64,000 nt of DNA from Gammaproteobacteria bacterium (GCA_030425685.1 JAUIAD010000009.1:54539-118538), one strand, 5' to 3'; shown: positions 9,166-17,863, numbered from the stretch's first letter. The notes: generated from the letters alone by a model not told the origin. A program made the numbers and translations.

Positions 9166-10441
9166 AATAGCATTTACAGAGAAGCAGTATCGAATGTTAA
9201 AAATACTACGCCCAGTATTAATTATTGTTATTTGTGTTCACTCACTACTGGTTGTTTGGTCTTTGATATACACTTTGCGTGAAGCACATATGAAGGTGGT
9301 TAATGAGCGTGTTTTACAAATCGCCCATGTGATTGCTTATCTTAGTGAAGCTGATAAGCGTAAAGTATTTAAGGCTGAGCTTGAGATTATTAACCAGTCA
9401 CATGTTCATAAACATTTTGATATTGCTTTGTCTAAGGGTAAGCCCGAAAAAACTATTTTAATTGCGCCAGAAGGTAAGATTGGTGAAACGCTACTTAAAA
9501 AGACAAAAAAGCATTTTGCTAAACATAAAAGACTAACAGCATCGATCTATCTGAAAAATCATAAAAAGTGGTTGTCAGTATCTTTAAAAGAGGAGGTGCA
9601 TGTTAATTATCTTGATATAATTTCTACTATGTTCTTTACAGTTCTATTGCCAATGTTGATGATTATTGTGTTAACTTATTTTTATTTCTTTATTTATAGA
9701 AAATCATTTTTAGTTCTTATTAAAGATATTGTTGATGGTAAATATCGGAAAGTAGATTTTCATGACTCTTATTTAGAAAAAGAAATAAATCAGCTTAAGC
9801 AGACAGTGCAGCAAATGGTGTCTGAAAAAACATTAATGTTAACAGCATTGGCGCATGATATTAATGCGCCCATTATGCGTATGCGTTTAGTCATTGATGA
9901 TATGGGCTCTGATACGCATCAGGACGCACTTGAGCAAGAGCTAAATTATATGACCCATGTTATATCTTCAACCTATTCCATAGTCCGTTCTGAAGGGATG
10001 GTGGAAAATTCTAAGGCGTTTGATTTAACGAGTTTGCTGGAAGCGCTAGCGGAGGAGCGTTATAGAAATGAAGATAAAGTGAGTTTTGATTTGTCTGATG
10101 ACTCACTGGTGGTTAAGGGTGATCCCATTTTAATAGATAGAGCAGTGATTAATTTAGTTAATAATTCTTTGAAACATGCAGATCAAGTCAAAGTTAGTTT
10201 AGTTAAATATAATTATTTAGTAAAACTTATTATTGAAGATAATGGTCCAGGAATTCCAGCAGAAAAACTTGAGTCTCTGCAGCAACCCTTTCAACAGTTG
10301 GATTTTGCCAAAAGTGGTGTAGGTTTAGGTTTAGCTATTGTTAGGCGTATTGTTGATCTTCATGCAGCTGATCTTTCGTTTGAAAATATTAAGCCACATG
10401 GCTTAAAAGTAATTATTGCAATGAGTTTGGTTAATCCTTAA
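9158..10441 (+). CDS. Membrane sensor histidine kinase
   Basis: 427 residues. Two membrane segments (about 15-40 and 155-180) frame a roughly 110-residue periplasmic sensor region that is rich in Lys and His and that I cannot assign to a known fold. Then come a HAMP-like linker, the H-box with H233 in ALAHDINAPIMRMR, the N-box NLVNNSLKHA (N335/N336), the G1 box DNGPGIP (361-367) and the G2 box GVGLGLA (387-393). The order and motifs fit EnvZ/CpxA-type kinases. It overlaps the response regulator gene by eight bases and is followed after 52 bases by the ion-channel gene on the same strand, so channel and kinase are probably co-transcribed. Confidence 0.92.
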   Translation: MSKIAFTEKQYRMLKILRPVLIIVICVHSLLVVWSLIYTLREAHMKVVNERVLQIAHVIAYLSEADKRKVFKAELEIINQSHVHKHFDIALSKGKPEKTILIAPEGKIGETLLKKTKKHFAKHKRLTASIYLKNHKKWLSVSLKEEVHVNYLDIISTMFFTVLLPMLMIIVLTYFYFFIYRKSFLVLIKDIVDGKYRKVDFHDSYLEKEINQLKQTVQQMVSEKTLMLTALAHDINAPIMRMRLVIDDMGSDTHQDALEQELNYMTHVISSTYSIVRSEGMVENSKAFDLTSLLEALAEERYRNEDKVSFDLSDDSLVVKGDPILIDRAVINLVNNSLKHADQVKVSLVKYNYLVKLIIEDNGPGIPAEKLESLQQPFQQLDFAKSGVGLGLAIVRRIVDLHAADLSFENIKPHGLKVIIAMSLVNP

Positions 10442-10493
10442 ATGCAGCTAGCAAAATGATTATATCTTTTTTGTAAGTCTTAATGGTTTAAGT

Positions 10494-11498
10494 ATGAAAG
10501 CAAAGATAGCAGCACAATTTACTGTCTTATTATTATCAGCATTTTTTTTTATAAATGTTTGTTATGCGCATGATGTCAGTAGGCCGCTGCATCATAAGTT
10601 AACACCTGTTTATATACAAATGTTTTTGATTAATATCAGTGATGTCAATACAGCAGAGCAGAAATTTGTTGGTAATTTATATCTTGAAGCGCATTGGGTT
10701 GATAAACGTTTAATTGATCCAAAAAAACAGTCGGTCACCTTGCCGGTATCACAGGTCTGGACGCCTAGGCTACAAATAAGCAATCAACAGCACCTGACGG
10801 CCACTTTCCCAGAAGTTGTCACTGTTGATCAAAAAGGTAATGTAACCTATAAGCAGCGTTACTGGGGTGGTTTTTCGCAGCCATTTAACTTAAGACAATT
10901 TCCTTTTGATACACAAGTTTTTACGATTCAATTGATTTCTGTTGATAGTGATGCGCATAAAAAAGTCGTATTAAAGACTTATAAAGCCAAAGGTTCAGGG
11001 ATGTCAGAAAGTCTCTCTTTGCCAGAATGGAAAATTACTTCGTGGAATATGCAAGGCAAGATGATGCATTTTGTGAAAGGCGGGTTGGGCTTTCCAGCGA
11101 TGACATTTAGCGTCACAGCGCAAAGGCGTCTTGGCTATTATATTATTGTGTTTATTATTCCGTTAGCACTGATTGTTTTGATGTCGTGGATTGCTTTTTT
11201 TATCTGTATTAAAGAGGTGAATATCCGTTTAACCATCACGGTGACATCGATGTTAACACTGGTTGCTTTTCGCTTTATTGTCGGTGTTAATTTGCCAAAA
11301 GTATCTTATTTGACAAAACTAGATGTGTTGATACTGGCTTCCACTTTACAGGTATTTTTCTCTTTAATTTTAACCACGGTTATTTCATTGCTTATGCATA
11401 TAGGTAAATCGACATTAGCCGAGCGTGTCAACACCTGGTCGCGCTGGGTGTTGTTATGCTTTTTTCTACTGACAATGTTATATACCTTTTTAAGTTAA
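10494..11498 (+). CDS. Pentameric ligand-gated ion channel (prokaryotic Cys-loop family)
   Basis: 334 residues that match the bacterial relatives of neurotransmitter-gated channels (GLIC/ELIC type). There is a signal peptide at 1-25 ending CYA, then an extracellular beta-sandwich (26-205) with the VWTPRL loop and the Pro-loop hallmark LRQFPFDTQ (FPFDTQ at 136-141, the Cys-loop position without the cysteines, as is usual in bacteria). After that come M1 (about 214-237), M2 (about 240-262, VNIRLTITVTSMLTLVAF), M3 (about 268-300) and M4 (about 315-333), with a very short M3-M4 linker. It should assemble as a pentamer in the inner membrane with the ligand domain in the periplasm. Ligand and ion are unknown. 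It follows a kinase gene by 52 bases on the same strand. The end overlaps the convergent glyoxalase gene by nine bases. Confidence 0.93.
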   Translation: MKAKIAAQFTVLLLSAFFFINVCYAHDVSRPLHHKLTPVYIQMFLINISDVNTAEQKFVGNLYLEAHWVDKRLIDPKKQSVTLPVSQVWTPRLQISNQQHLTATFPEVVTVDQKGNVTYKQRYWGGFSQPFNLRQFPFDTQVFTIQLISVDSDAHKKVVLKTYKAKGSGMSESLSLPEWKITSWNMQGKMMHFVKGGLGFPAMTFSVTAQRRLGYYIIVFIIPLALIVLMSWIAFFICIKEVNIRLTITVTSMLTLVAFRFIVGVNLPKVSYLTKLDVLILASTLQVFFSLILTTVISLLMHIGKSTLAERVNTWSRWVLLCFFLLTMLYTFLS

Positions 11499-11897
11499 AC
11501 CGATATTCTTATACTTGGGGTCAACGACTAACTCAATGCGATAACCGTCAGGGTCTGTTAAAAAAGCAATAACCGCTTCGCCGCCTTTCACCGGTCCAGC
11601 TTCACGAATAAATTCACCACCGCGTTTTTTTATTTCTTCAGCAGCTTTGTAAACATCTTCCACGCCTAGCACAATTTGTCCGAAGCCTTTGCCTAGGTCG
11701 TAATCTTCTGTGCAGTCATGGTTCCAGGTTAGTTCTATTCCTGGTTCTTGTCGATCGCCAAAGCTTAGCCATGCAAGTGTATAGGCAAATTCTTTATTTT
11801 CCTGTTGATGGATCACTTTCATGCCTAGTACTTCGGTATAAAAGGTGATGGATCGTGCTAGATCACGAACACGTAGATTGGTGTAGATAACTCGCAT
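11490..11897 (-). CDS. Glyoxalase I-like (lactoylglutathione lyase family), metal ligands changed
   Basis: 135 residues with the VOC fold and overall similarity to GloA (FYTEVLGM, REAGPVKGG, FLTDPDGYRIEL). The frame is open to 12044, but the ATG at 11897 has a strong AGGAGG site and gives the family N-terminus, so I use it. Of the four metal ligands known in E. coli GloA (His5, Glu56, His74, Glu122), the two Glu positions are kept (GIELTWN, YRIEL), but His5 is Tyr (TAC) and His74 is Gln (CAA). Loss of both His ligands should change metal binding, so I do not assign lactoylglutathione lyase activity with confidence. It may be a related VOC enzyme or an altered glyoxalase. Confidence 0.8.
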   Translation of the reverse strand: MRVIYTNLRVRDLARSITFYTEVLGMKVIHQQENKEFAYTLAWLSFGDRQEPGIELTWNHDCTEDYDLGKGFGQIVLGVEDVYKAAEEIKKRGGEFIREAGPVKGGEAVIAFLTDPDGYRIELVVDPKYKNIGLT

Positions 11898-12332
11898 GGG
11901 TTCCTCCTTTGCTTTGTTAGTTTTTATCTTAGTCGTTAGTCGTTCAATGGGCAAATATCTTGTGTTTACCTTGTCGACATTTTCGCTGCAGTAGCAAAAA
12001 TTGTTAGAAAATTCACTGGCTGGTATTTGTCTGATAATAATCAATTTTAGTTATTGATGCTGATAATGTCAGGAAATAAAAGCCAGTAGGAGGGGGTAAA
12101 GCAGTATATTGGTAGTACGGAATTCATCGATCGTCGAATGTTGATGGGTCGGTGGGGCTAAAAATGTCTTATATTTTAGGGTGTTGCGTGGTATGGCAAA
12201 GCTTGTCAATGAAATTGACGCACATAGGTCTGCGGGAACAATATTGATACATTTCAGTAAAGTTTGGTACATATTTGCTCGTTATAATGAACTTATTGTT
12301 AAGCAAATACGGAAGAAAGTAGGAGATAAGAG
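11898..12332. other. Intergenic region, no gene seen
   Basis: 435 bases between the glyoxalase-like gene (minus) and the Clp N-domain-like gene (plus). A short minus-strand open frame (12069-12272) has no recognisable features and I treat it as noise. A TATAAT sits at 12283-12288, about 45 bases before the downstream ATG, but no -35 with proper spacing was found (TTGGTA at 12264 is only 13 bases away). The ATG at 12333 is preceded by an aggag site. Confidence 0.4.
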
Positions 12333-12911
12333 ATGAGATTGGTGGATACGAGTAGAATTATTGCGAAATTGAGCCCAGAGGCGCAATCTTGCTTGCAGAA
12401 GGCGGCGAAGCTGTCTGAATTTAATCAGAATACCGAGGTTTCTGTACCTCACTTTATCTACCAGATGGTTCAAGGAAAGTCCAATATTGTTAGATATTTG
12501 CTTAATAAACATGGTGTTAGCTTTGATGTCTTTGCCGATGCGCTGGAGGCAGAGATTGTTGATTTGGCGCAATCTGAGCCACATCAAAAGCCGCCGTTGG
12601 CCCGCTCTCTGGTTAAGTTATTGAGTTATGCCGGCTTATTGGCTTGTCAGGGGCAAGAGGAAGGTCATATTAGTGCTGAGTATATTTTTCTCGCCTTTTT
12701 GCTATCGCTTAAAAAGACACGTTTTTTAAAGCTAAAAAGGCTGTTTAGTGAAGTTAATGTTTTTGCGATGTTTGCTGCTTTAGGGGCCAATGTAAGAAAG
12801 TCGCAAGAGAAGGCTAGTTTTGCTAGACCTCATGATGAAAGCATCGTTGTAAACCCTATGTTTATTGATATGCATAAGAAAAGCTTACATAAACCTGGTC
12901 GTTATCATTAA
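12333..12911 (+). CDS. Stand-alone Clp N-domain-like protein (ClpV/TssH N-domain type)
   Basis: 192 residues. Residues about 12-130 resemble the double four-helix repeat of Clp/Hsp100 N-domains: LSPEAQSCLQKAAKLS, then EVSVPHFIYQMV and a second half with SLVKLLSYAGLLA and HISAEYIFLAFLLS. The similarity is closest, as far as I can judge, to the N-domain of type VI secretion ClpV. There is no Walker A or B motif and no AAA+ module, so it cannot act as an unfoldase on its own. It could be an adaptor or anti-adaptor binding the same peptides as a Clp ATPase, or a remnant. No type VI genes lie nearby. The C-terminal 60 residues are basic and unassigned. Confidence 0.6.
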   Translation: MRLVDTSRIIAKLSPEAQSCLQKAAKLSEFNQNTEVSVPHFIYQMVQGKSNIVRYLLNKHGVSFDVFADALEAEIVDLAQSEPHQKPPLARSLVKLLSYAGLLACQGQEEGHISAEYIFLAFLLSLKKTRFLKLKRLFSEVNVFAMFAALGANVRKSQEKASFARPHDESIVVNPMFIDMHKKSLHKPGRYH

Positions 12912-13021
12912 TTATCACCTTTCCTATCAATGAAGCTCCAATGCTACGAAAGATTTAAGCTACCATGTCGATCAAGACAGTGTCATACTATCTTAAGTGG
13001 TGTATGCGAGAGGGGTCTTCC

Positions 13022-14416
13022 GTGTTAAGCCGTCTAAAGAACAATCTGCAAAGATGCGCTATTTTTGCGCTTTATTCTGCTGCTATTTTTTTAGCTATAT
13101 TGATCTTAATGTCACCGTCACGCGCACAGAATCGACCCAGCGCCTTGTTGTTAAAAATTTCTGGTGGCATAGGTCCAGCGACCGGTGATTTTATTGAGCG
13201 TGGCTTAAAGCACGCAGAAGAAACTAAGGCTAAGCTCGTTATTCTGCAAATTGATACGCCAGGTGGGTTGAGTAAATCCATGCGCGATATTATCAAAAAT
13301 ATTTTAAGCTCTCCCATTCCTGTTGTTGGTTATGTGGCGCCAAGTGGTGCGCGTGCGGCGAGTGCTGGCACTTATATTTTATATGCGAGTCATATAGCAG
13401 CGATGGCGCCCGGAACAAACTTAGGCGCAGCGACACCGGTATCAATTGGTTCGCCAGGGATGCCAAATGATAAAAGCAAAGAAAAGGGTAAAGAAAAATC
13501 TAAAGGTATGACGGCGAGTCAGAAAAAAGCGTTAAATGATGCCAGAGCCTATATTCGCAGTTTAGCGCAATTGCGTGGGCGAAATGTTAAATGGGCTGAG
13601 CGGGCTGTTTTACATGGCGAAAGCTTGTCTGCCATAGAAGCATTAAAAAATCGCGTGATTGATTTAATTGCAAAAGATATCCCAACACTGTTGAAAAAAA
13701 TCAATGGCATGACCGTTAGTGTGCGCGGTGAAAAACAAACGATTAACTCCACAGGTTTATCGGTGCAAAGTTTTTTGCCTGATTGGCGTACTAAATTTCT
13801 TGCGGTAATTACTGATCCTAGTGTAGCGTATATTTTGCTAATGATTGGTTTTTATGGACTGTTTTTTGAATTTGTCAATCCAGGTTTTATCGTGCCGGGT
13901 GTTGTTGGTGCGATTTGTTTGTTGATTGGTTTATATGCATTGGCACTGTTACCGATTAGTTATGCTGGATTATCATTGATTGTTTTGGGTCTTGCTTTTA
14001 TTATTGCTGAAGCCTTTATGCCAAGTTTTGGGGCGTTAGGGATTGGTGGTGTTATTAGTTTTGTTATAGGTTCTATTATGCTATTACGCACAGATGTTGC
14101 TGGTTTCACTATCCCTATCTATTTAATTATTACCGTTGCGGTTGTAACAGTTGGCTTTTTGTTATTAGTAATGAATATGGCTTTTCGCTCGCATCGCAAG
14201 CCTGTTGTTAGTGGCCGAGAGCAGTTGATTGGTGAGAAAGGTTTGGTTGATAAAACTAATGGCCGTTCATGGATTAGAATAGAGGGTGAGCGGTGGCAGT
14301 GTAAAAGTGAAAATGAGTTGCAGGCAGGGCAAGAAGTTGTAGTCAAGCGGGTTGATGGCGTTATTTTAATTGTTGAACCTATTCAGAAAGCTAGTCAGGA
14401 GCAGGAGAAAAAATAA
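13022..14416 (+). CDS. NfeD-family membrane serine protease (ClpP-like, long form)
   Basis: 464 residues from a GTG at 13022. The frame opens earlier (ATG at 12965), but GAGAGGGG sits six bases before the GTG, and this start gives a proper signal peptide (basic N-region, hydrophobic core, SRAQ cut). The periplasmic ClpP/SppA-like domain holds the nucleophile in ARAASAGTY and a candidate catalytic Lys in the [11 protein letters not shown] stretch after a Lys-rich loop. Four or so membrane segments and a C-terminal OB-fold NfeD domain follow. Long NfeD proteins cleave the hydrophobic C-terminus of partner stomatins. The partner gene follows directly, its ATG sharing one base with this stop. The role is membrane quality control by family inference. 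Confidence 0.9.
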   Translation: MLSRLKNNLQRCAIFALYSAAIFLAILILMSPSRAQNRPSALLLKISGGIGPATGDFIERGLKHAEETKAKLVILQIDTPGGLSKSMRDIIKNILSSPIPVVGYVAPSGARAASAGTYILYASHIAAMAPGTNLGAATPVSIGSPGMPNDKSKEKGKEKSKGMTASQKKALNDARAYIRSLAQLRGRNVKWAERAVLHGESLSAIEALKNRVIDLIAKDIPTLLKKINGMTVSVRGEKQTINSTGLSVQSFLPDWRTKFLAVITDPSVAYILLMIGFYGLFFEFVNPGFIVPGVVGAICLLIGLYALALLPISYAGLSLIVLGLAFIIAEAFMPSFGALGIGGVISFVIGSIMLLRTDVAGFTIPIYLIITVAVVTVGFLLLVMNMAFRSHRKPVVSGREQLIGEKGLVDKTNGRSWIRIEGERWQCKSENELQAGQEVVVKRVDGVILIVEPIQKASQEQEKK

Positions 14417-15165
14417 TGATAATTGTACTGGCGATTTTAATTTTCTTTGTTGCATTATTGCTATTTAGTGCGATTAACGTATTAAAAGAGTATGAGCGTG
14501 GTGTTATTTTTACGCTTGGACGTTTTTGGAAAGTAAAAGGCCCTGGTCTTATTATTGTTGTTCCGATGATCCAACAAATGATGCGCGTGCAATTGCGTAC
14601 AGTGGTTATGGATGTTCCCAGCCAAGATGTTATTTCAAAAGATAATGTCTCAGTGCGTGTTAACGCGGTGGTATATTTTAGAGTGCTAGATCCGCAACGT
14701 GCGATCATTCAAGTAGAAGATTATTATGAAGCCACTAGCCAGCTGGCGCAAACAACCTTGCGATCTGTCTTGGGCCAGCATGAGTTGGATGAAATGCTGT
14801 CTGAGCGTGATAAATTAAATAAAGATGTGCAGCAAATCCTCGATGCAGAAACAGATGCTTGGGGGATTAAGGTTGCTAATGTTGAAATTAAGCATATCGA
14901 TTTAGAAGAAAGCATGGTGCGTGCGATTGCCCGCCAAGCGGAAGCTGAGCGTGAGCGACGGGCTAAGGTGATTAATGCCGAGGGTGAATTTCAAGCCTCG
15001 GAAAAATTGCGTCAAGCCGCTGAAGTATTATCGCAACAAGGTCAGGCCATTCAACTGCGATACTTGCAAACATTAATGGATATTGCCGGCGATAAAAGTT
15101 CAACGATTGTCTTTCCATTGCCAATGGATTTACTTAAGGCTATACAAGATAAAATAAGTACTTAA
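14416..15165 (+). CDS. SPFH/stomatin family protein (slipin), NfeD partner
   Basis: 249 residues: one N-terminal membrane anchor (about 2-20), the SPFH domain (about 22-180, starting [12 protein letters not shown]) and a C-terminal coiled-coil rich in Ala, Glu and Arg ([16 protein letters not shown]). The end is short and moderately hydrophobic ([10 protein letters not shown]), the region that NfeD proteases cut in archaeal pairs. It overlaps the NfeD stop by one base and is followed by a good intrinsic terminator, so the two genes form a closed operon. It probably forms large membrane rings or microdomains. It is a slipin rather than HflC or QmcA because its neighbour is NfeD and not HflK. 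Confidence 0.92.
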   Translation: MIIVLAILIFFVALLLFSAINVLKEYERGVIFTLGRFWKVKGPGLIIVVPMIQQMMRVQLRTVVMDVPSQDVISKDNVSVRVNAVVYFRVLDPQRAIIQVEDYYEATSQLAQTTLRSVLGQHELDEMLSERDKLNKDVQQILDAETDAWGIKVANVEIKHIDLEESMVRAIARQAEAERERRAKVINAEGEFQASEKLRQAAEVLSQQGQAIQLRYLQTLMDIAGDKSSTIVFPLPMDLLKAIQDKIST

Positions 15166-15193
15166 ACTTTCTTTAATGTAGATTAAATGTTTT

Positions 15194-15219
15194 AAGGGAG
15201 ATTTTTATCTCCCTTTTTT
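15194..15219 (+). terminator. Intrinsic terminator after NfeD/slipin operon
   Basis: A perfect stem GGGAGAT/ATCTCCC (15196-15202 with 15207-15213) with a TTTT loop is followed by six T residues (15214-15219). It lies about 30 bases after the slipin stop. Confidence 0.9.
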
Positions 15220-15258
15220 GTATTTATTTTTAGGATGGCTAATCAAGCTGTTATCTGG

Positions 15259-15360
15259 CACCGTCATGCCGCGGTATCCACTACCACAAGTTGCAACTGT
15301 ATTTTGATAGGCTCACGGCATGGTGGTGTTCAAAAAAGGTTTTAAGACCCCACCATTTTT
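15259..15360. repeat. Imperfect inverted repeats upstream of the 15439 gene
   Basis: CACCGTCATGCCG (15259-15271) and CGGCATGGTGGTG (15316-15328) are inverted relative to each other with 11 of 13 positions matching. ATGGTGG (15320-15326) also pairs with CCACCAT (15350-15356), which is followed by T residues, giving a weak terminator-like hairpin. It may be a degenerate dispersed repeat. Confidence 0.45.
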
Positions 15361-15392
15361 GTGAAAAAAACCGTTTAATAAAATCTTTTTTA

Positions 15393-15401
15393 TGGTACAG
15401 T
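15393..15401 (+). promoter_or_regulatory. Candidate extended -10 promoter for the 15439 gene
   Basis: TG-G-TACAGT (TG at 15393, hexamer 15396-15401) lies about 37 bases before the ATG. The -35 region is poor, as expected for an extended -10 promoter. Confidence 0.4.
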
Positions 15402-15438
15402 GCGCGCTTTCCCTTTTCACTATAGTTAGAGTTTTAGT

Positions 15439-16953
15439 ATGCGTGCACACCATAAATTAATTAGAATTAAGCAAGGTTCTTTAGGTAAGATTAAGGCAGA
15501 TCAGATAGATAGAATTAATATAGACAATGATGACAAATCTGAGAATCTTAAATCAACAACGCAAAGGCTCGCTATTTCTGCGCAGCATATAGAGCGTTCT
15601 AACTTGCTGATTACCCCCGGGAATTATTACTATACATCATTAAATTACACCGCAGGTTATAAAGATAGTAGAAGTTCGGTTGCAGCACAGAAGGCTGTTC
15701 AATGTTCCTACCGTGTTATGGCAGCAGTTTCGGAATTATTTTTCCAACTTTTAGGGAATAATACTGTCCTATACCGTCTAGTAGAAGATCGTAATCGAAA
15801 TGTCTGTGGGCATATTAGCAAAGAGCATCCTGCATTTTCACAAGACAAATTTAAAGATCCCTTTTACGAAGGAGATGATACAAGGGTTCGGGATTGGCAT
15901 TTGACGCCGGCGTTTGCCAAGACCTTGGCGATATGTTGGCTTTTGGAAGAGGACGATTGGGGTGATGATAATCGGCGACAACATTATAAAATTGACCATG
16001 ACCATTCGCTTATTTCTTTTTTGTTTAAAATTGGTGTTGTTAGTGAAAATTTTTACAAGGAGTGTCAGCACTGGTATGAAATTACTGAAGCCAACTATGA
16101 TAATTTTCCATTTCTCGACGGGACATTTTTTCGAGGAATTTGGGTGGGTGAGGTGCTTTATAAGTATAAGGAAAGGTTTAACTCTGATGCAGGTATGAGT
16201 TTAGCTTTTAAGGAAGCGGTCAGGGACGCAGTGGTTAAATTTTCGTTGCTAACAAAAATGAGATTGCAGTTTTTGTTTTCCATGCATATTGAGCGGGATT
16301 TTACTTATAATGGGCGTAATAATTTATTGCAGGCTATGGTTGAGCATGTTTATGCGCGAGTTGAGGCAGCGCAGCGCTTAACAGAGGTGCTGAATAAAAG
16401 AGATTCCGTTAGTTTGCCTGCGAGTCTGCTTCCTAATCCTGCTGCATTTGTCGCTGATCGAGTAATGGCAGAAAGTAAAGGCGCAAATAATATCTTGGTG
16501 GATAGTCCTTCACGAACTAAGTTGGCACGTACCATGAAAAAATTAAAAGTAGGTGCTAAAACCACTTTTGATATAGTCAATAAAAAACGCCCTTTAAGTC
16601 CGTATGATGGTAAAGATAAACAGGAAACTAGTAAAAGTGCAAAAAACTCACCGGTTAAATTGCGGCAAGCATCTGCAGCTTATGCGCGCAGCGCCGGTAA
16701 TTCTCCTTTGTTTTCCTCCAGTCAATTGCCCTTTAAGCCACAACTGCTGAAGTTAGATGCCATCAATTTGTCTGGTGTTGCAAGAGAGTTGGCAAGTCCC
16801 GTGGATGGTGAGCAAAAGAGTAATGTTGATAGAGCGCGATCCCTAGCTAGCAAGATGCCGCATTTATTGTGGAGTGAAGGGGTGAATCCAGGGCAGAGCC
16901 AAGATAAAAAAGCCGCACAGCCAACGGATGGTCAACGCCTTATCTTTCAATAA
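15439..16953 (+). CDS. Unknown protein, candidate effector with weak kinase-like motifs
   Basis: 504 residues that I do not recognise. No signal peptide or membrane segment is visible. A central part (about 80-300) looks globular and helical. It contains EDDWGDDN (171-178) followed by KIDHDHSL (184-191), an order that recalls the catalytic-loop Asp/Asn and the metal-binding IDxD of atypical (HipA or PI3/4-kinase-like) kinases, but the usual His is absent and I cannot find a clear nucleotide loop. The C-terminal 170 residues are low complexity, rich in Ser, Lys, Ala and Pro, and probably disordered. Size, lone transcription and setting fit a secreted effector, which is inference only. Confidence 0.55.
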   Translation: MRAHHKLIRIKQGSLGKIKADQIDRINIDNDDKSENLKSTTQRLAISAQHIERSNLLITPGNYYYTSLNYTAGYKDSRSSVAAQKAVQCSYRVMAAVSELFFQLLGNNTVLYRLVEDRNRNVCGHISKEHPAFSQDKFKDPFYEGDDTRVRDWHLTPAFAKTLAICWLLEEDDWGDDNRRQHYKIDHDHSLISFLFKIGVVSENFYKECQHWYEITEANYDNFPFLDGTFFRGIWVGEVLYKYKERFNSDAGMSLAFKEAVRDAVVKFSLLTKMRLQFLFSMHIERDFTYNGRNNLLQAMVEHVYARVEAAQRLTEVLNKRDSVSLPASLLPNPAAFVADRVMAESKGANNILVDSPSRTKLARTMKKLKVGAKTTFDIVNKKRPLSPYDGKDKQETSKSAKNSPVKLRQASAAYARSAGNSPLFSSSQLPFKPQLLKLDAINLSGVARELASPVDGEQKSNVDRARSLASKMPHLLWSEGVNPGQSQDKKAAQPTDGQRLIFQ

Positions 16954-16997
16954 GTACGGTATTCCATTGCCGCTAATTTTACCCTATCCTTGCTATC

Positions 16998-17327
16998 ATG
17001 AGCATTATGGAAATTCTATTATCATGGTTTATCTTGGTGAGTGTTCTTCTAAACTTTGTGTTAATTGAAGAAGGCCACCAGGTTTTGGTTCGCCATGCGT
17101 TTTTAAAAAGTATTGCACTGCTGCAAGCGGAGAATATGTTGGAGCGCTTGCGCGTTAATAAATCAAGTGCTAGACGGCAAGATGAATTAGCGCAGTGGAA
17201 TGATGAGAATAAGCATTTATTACCTCAGGCGGATGGGTTTTTCTATTGCTCCGCTAGTTGTGTAGTCACGGTAAAATGGCATGAAGCAAAATGGCAAACG
17301 ATAAGCTTGCAGGCTTTAGTCTCTTAG
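16998..17327 (+). CDS. PilV-like minor type IV pilin lacking a leader
   Basis: 109 residues. The N-terminus MSIMEILLSWFILV aligns with the mature hydrophobic helix of minor pilins, with Glu at position 5, and QAENMLERLRVN matches the PilV-type motif after the helix. However, the protein starts at what should be mature residue 1. Upstream in frame there are only seven codons before a stop, none with the Gly expected before the cleavage site and no usual start codon. It is therefore either leaderless, started at a non-standard codon, or damaged. It overlaps the next pilin gene by 37 bases. The role would be pilus priming together with PilW and PilX. Confidence 0.65.
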   Translation: MSIMEILLSWFILVSVLLNFVLIEEGHQVLVRHAFLKSIALLQAENMLERLRVNKSSARRQDELAQWNDENKHLLPQADGFFYCSASCVVTVKWHEAKWQTISLQALVS

Positions 17328-17863
17328 AATTGATGGTGAGTTTGTTTTTAGCGGCTATTCTTATGCTTGGTTTGGCGAGCCTCTATTTGTCAATTGCAAA
17401 AGAATATCGATTAACACAATCATTGGCTAGGCAGCAAGAACAAGGACGTTTTATTGTTAACTATTTACGTCATCAGATTCGTATGGCGGGTTATTATGGC
17501 TGTGCAGTGGGTAAAGAGTTTAGTCATTATCATGCTGTTGGTGGGGAGACAGGTTTTAACAATGATGTGTTGATTTTACAAAAATGTATGCATTATCAGG
17601 GTGGTGAAAAGGTGAGAACAGTACGTTTTGATGTGCGCCATAAAACGCTTTATCAGTCAGTTGGTGAAGGTCGTCGTGATGCATTAATAGATAGTGTGGA
17701 GAGTTTTAAGATACGGTATGGGGTTAGTAACAATGCGGGCGCGATCGATGGTTATGTCAGTGCTGATGAAGTGGTAAATTGGTCGTTGGTAAAAAGCGTG
17801 TTGGTTAAGCTTTTGTGTCACCATCATTTATGGATTGCCTATACTGCTTTAAGAGAAGTGTAA
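17291..17863 (+). CDS. PilW-like minor type IV pilin
   Basis: 190 residues with a canonical type III signal: short basic leader MANDKLAG, then FSLLELMVSLFLAAILMLG, with Gly before the cut and Glu at +5. It continues with a QGRFIVNYLRHQIRMAGYYGC motif typical of PilW. It is shorter than many PilW proteins (often about 250-350 aa), so the C-terminal beta domain is reduced. It lies between PilV-like and PilX-like genes, with an overlap upstream and direct abutment downstream (stop 17863, ATG 17864). It is expected in the pilus assembly priming complex at the inner membrane. Confidence 0.85.
   Translation: MANDKLAGFSLLELMVSLFLAAILMLGLASLYLSIAKEYRLTQSLARQQEQGRFIVNYLRHQIRMAGYYGCAVGKEFSHYHAVGGETGFNNDVLILQKCMHYQGGEKVRTVRFDVRHKTLYQSVGEGRRDALIDSVESFKIRYGVSNNAGAIDGYVSADEVVNWSLVKSVLVKLLCHHHLWIAYTALREV

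Noticed and set aside
12069..12587. Minus-strand frames upstream of and opposite the Clp N-domain-like gene
   Set aside because: They have no ribosome site or recognisable features, and the second lies antisense to a better-supported gene.
12333..12911. Remains of a type VI secretion cluster
   Set aside because: No other tss gene is nearby, and the gene is intact with its own ribosome site, so a fragment of a T6SS locus cannot be supported.
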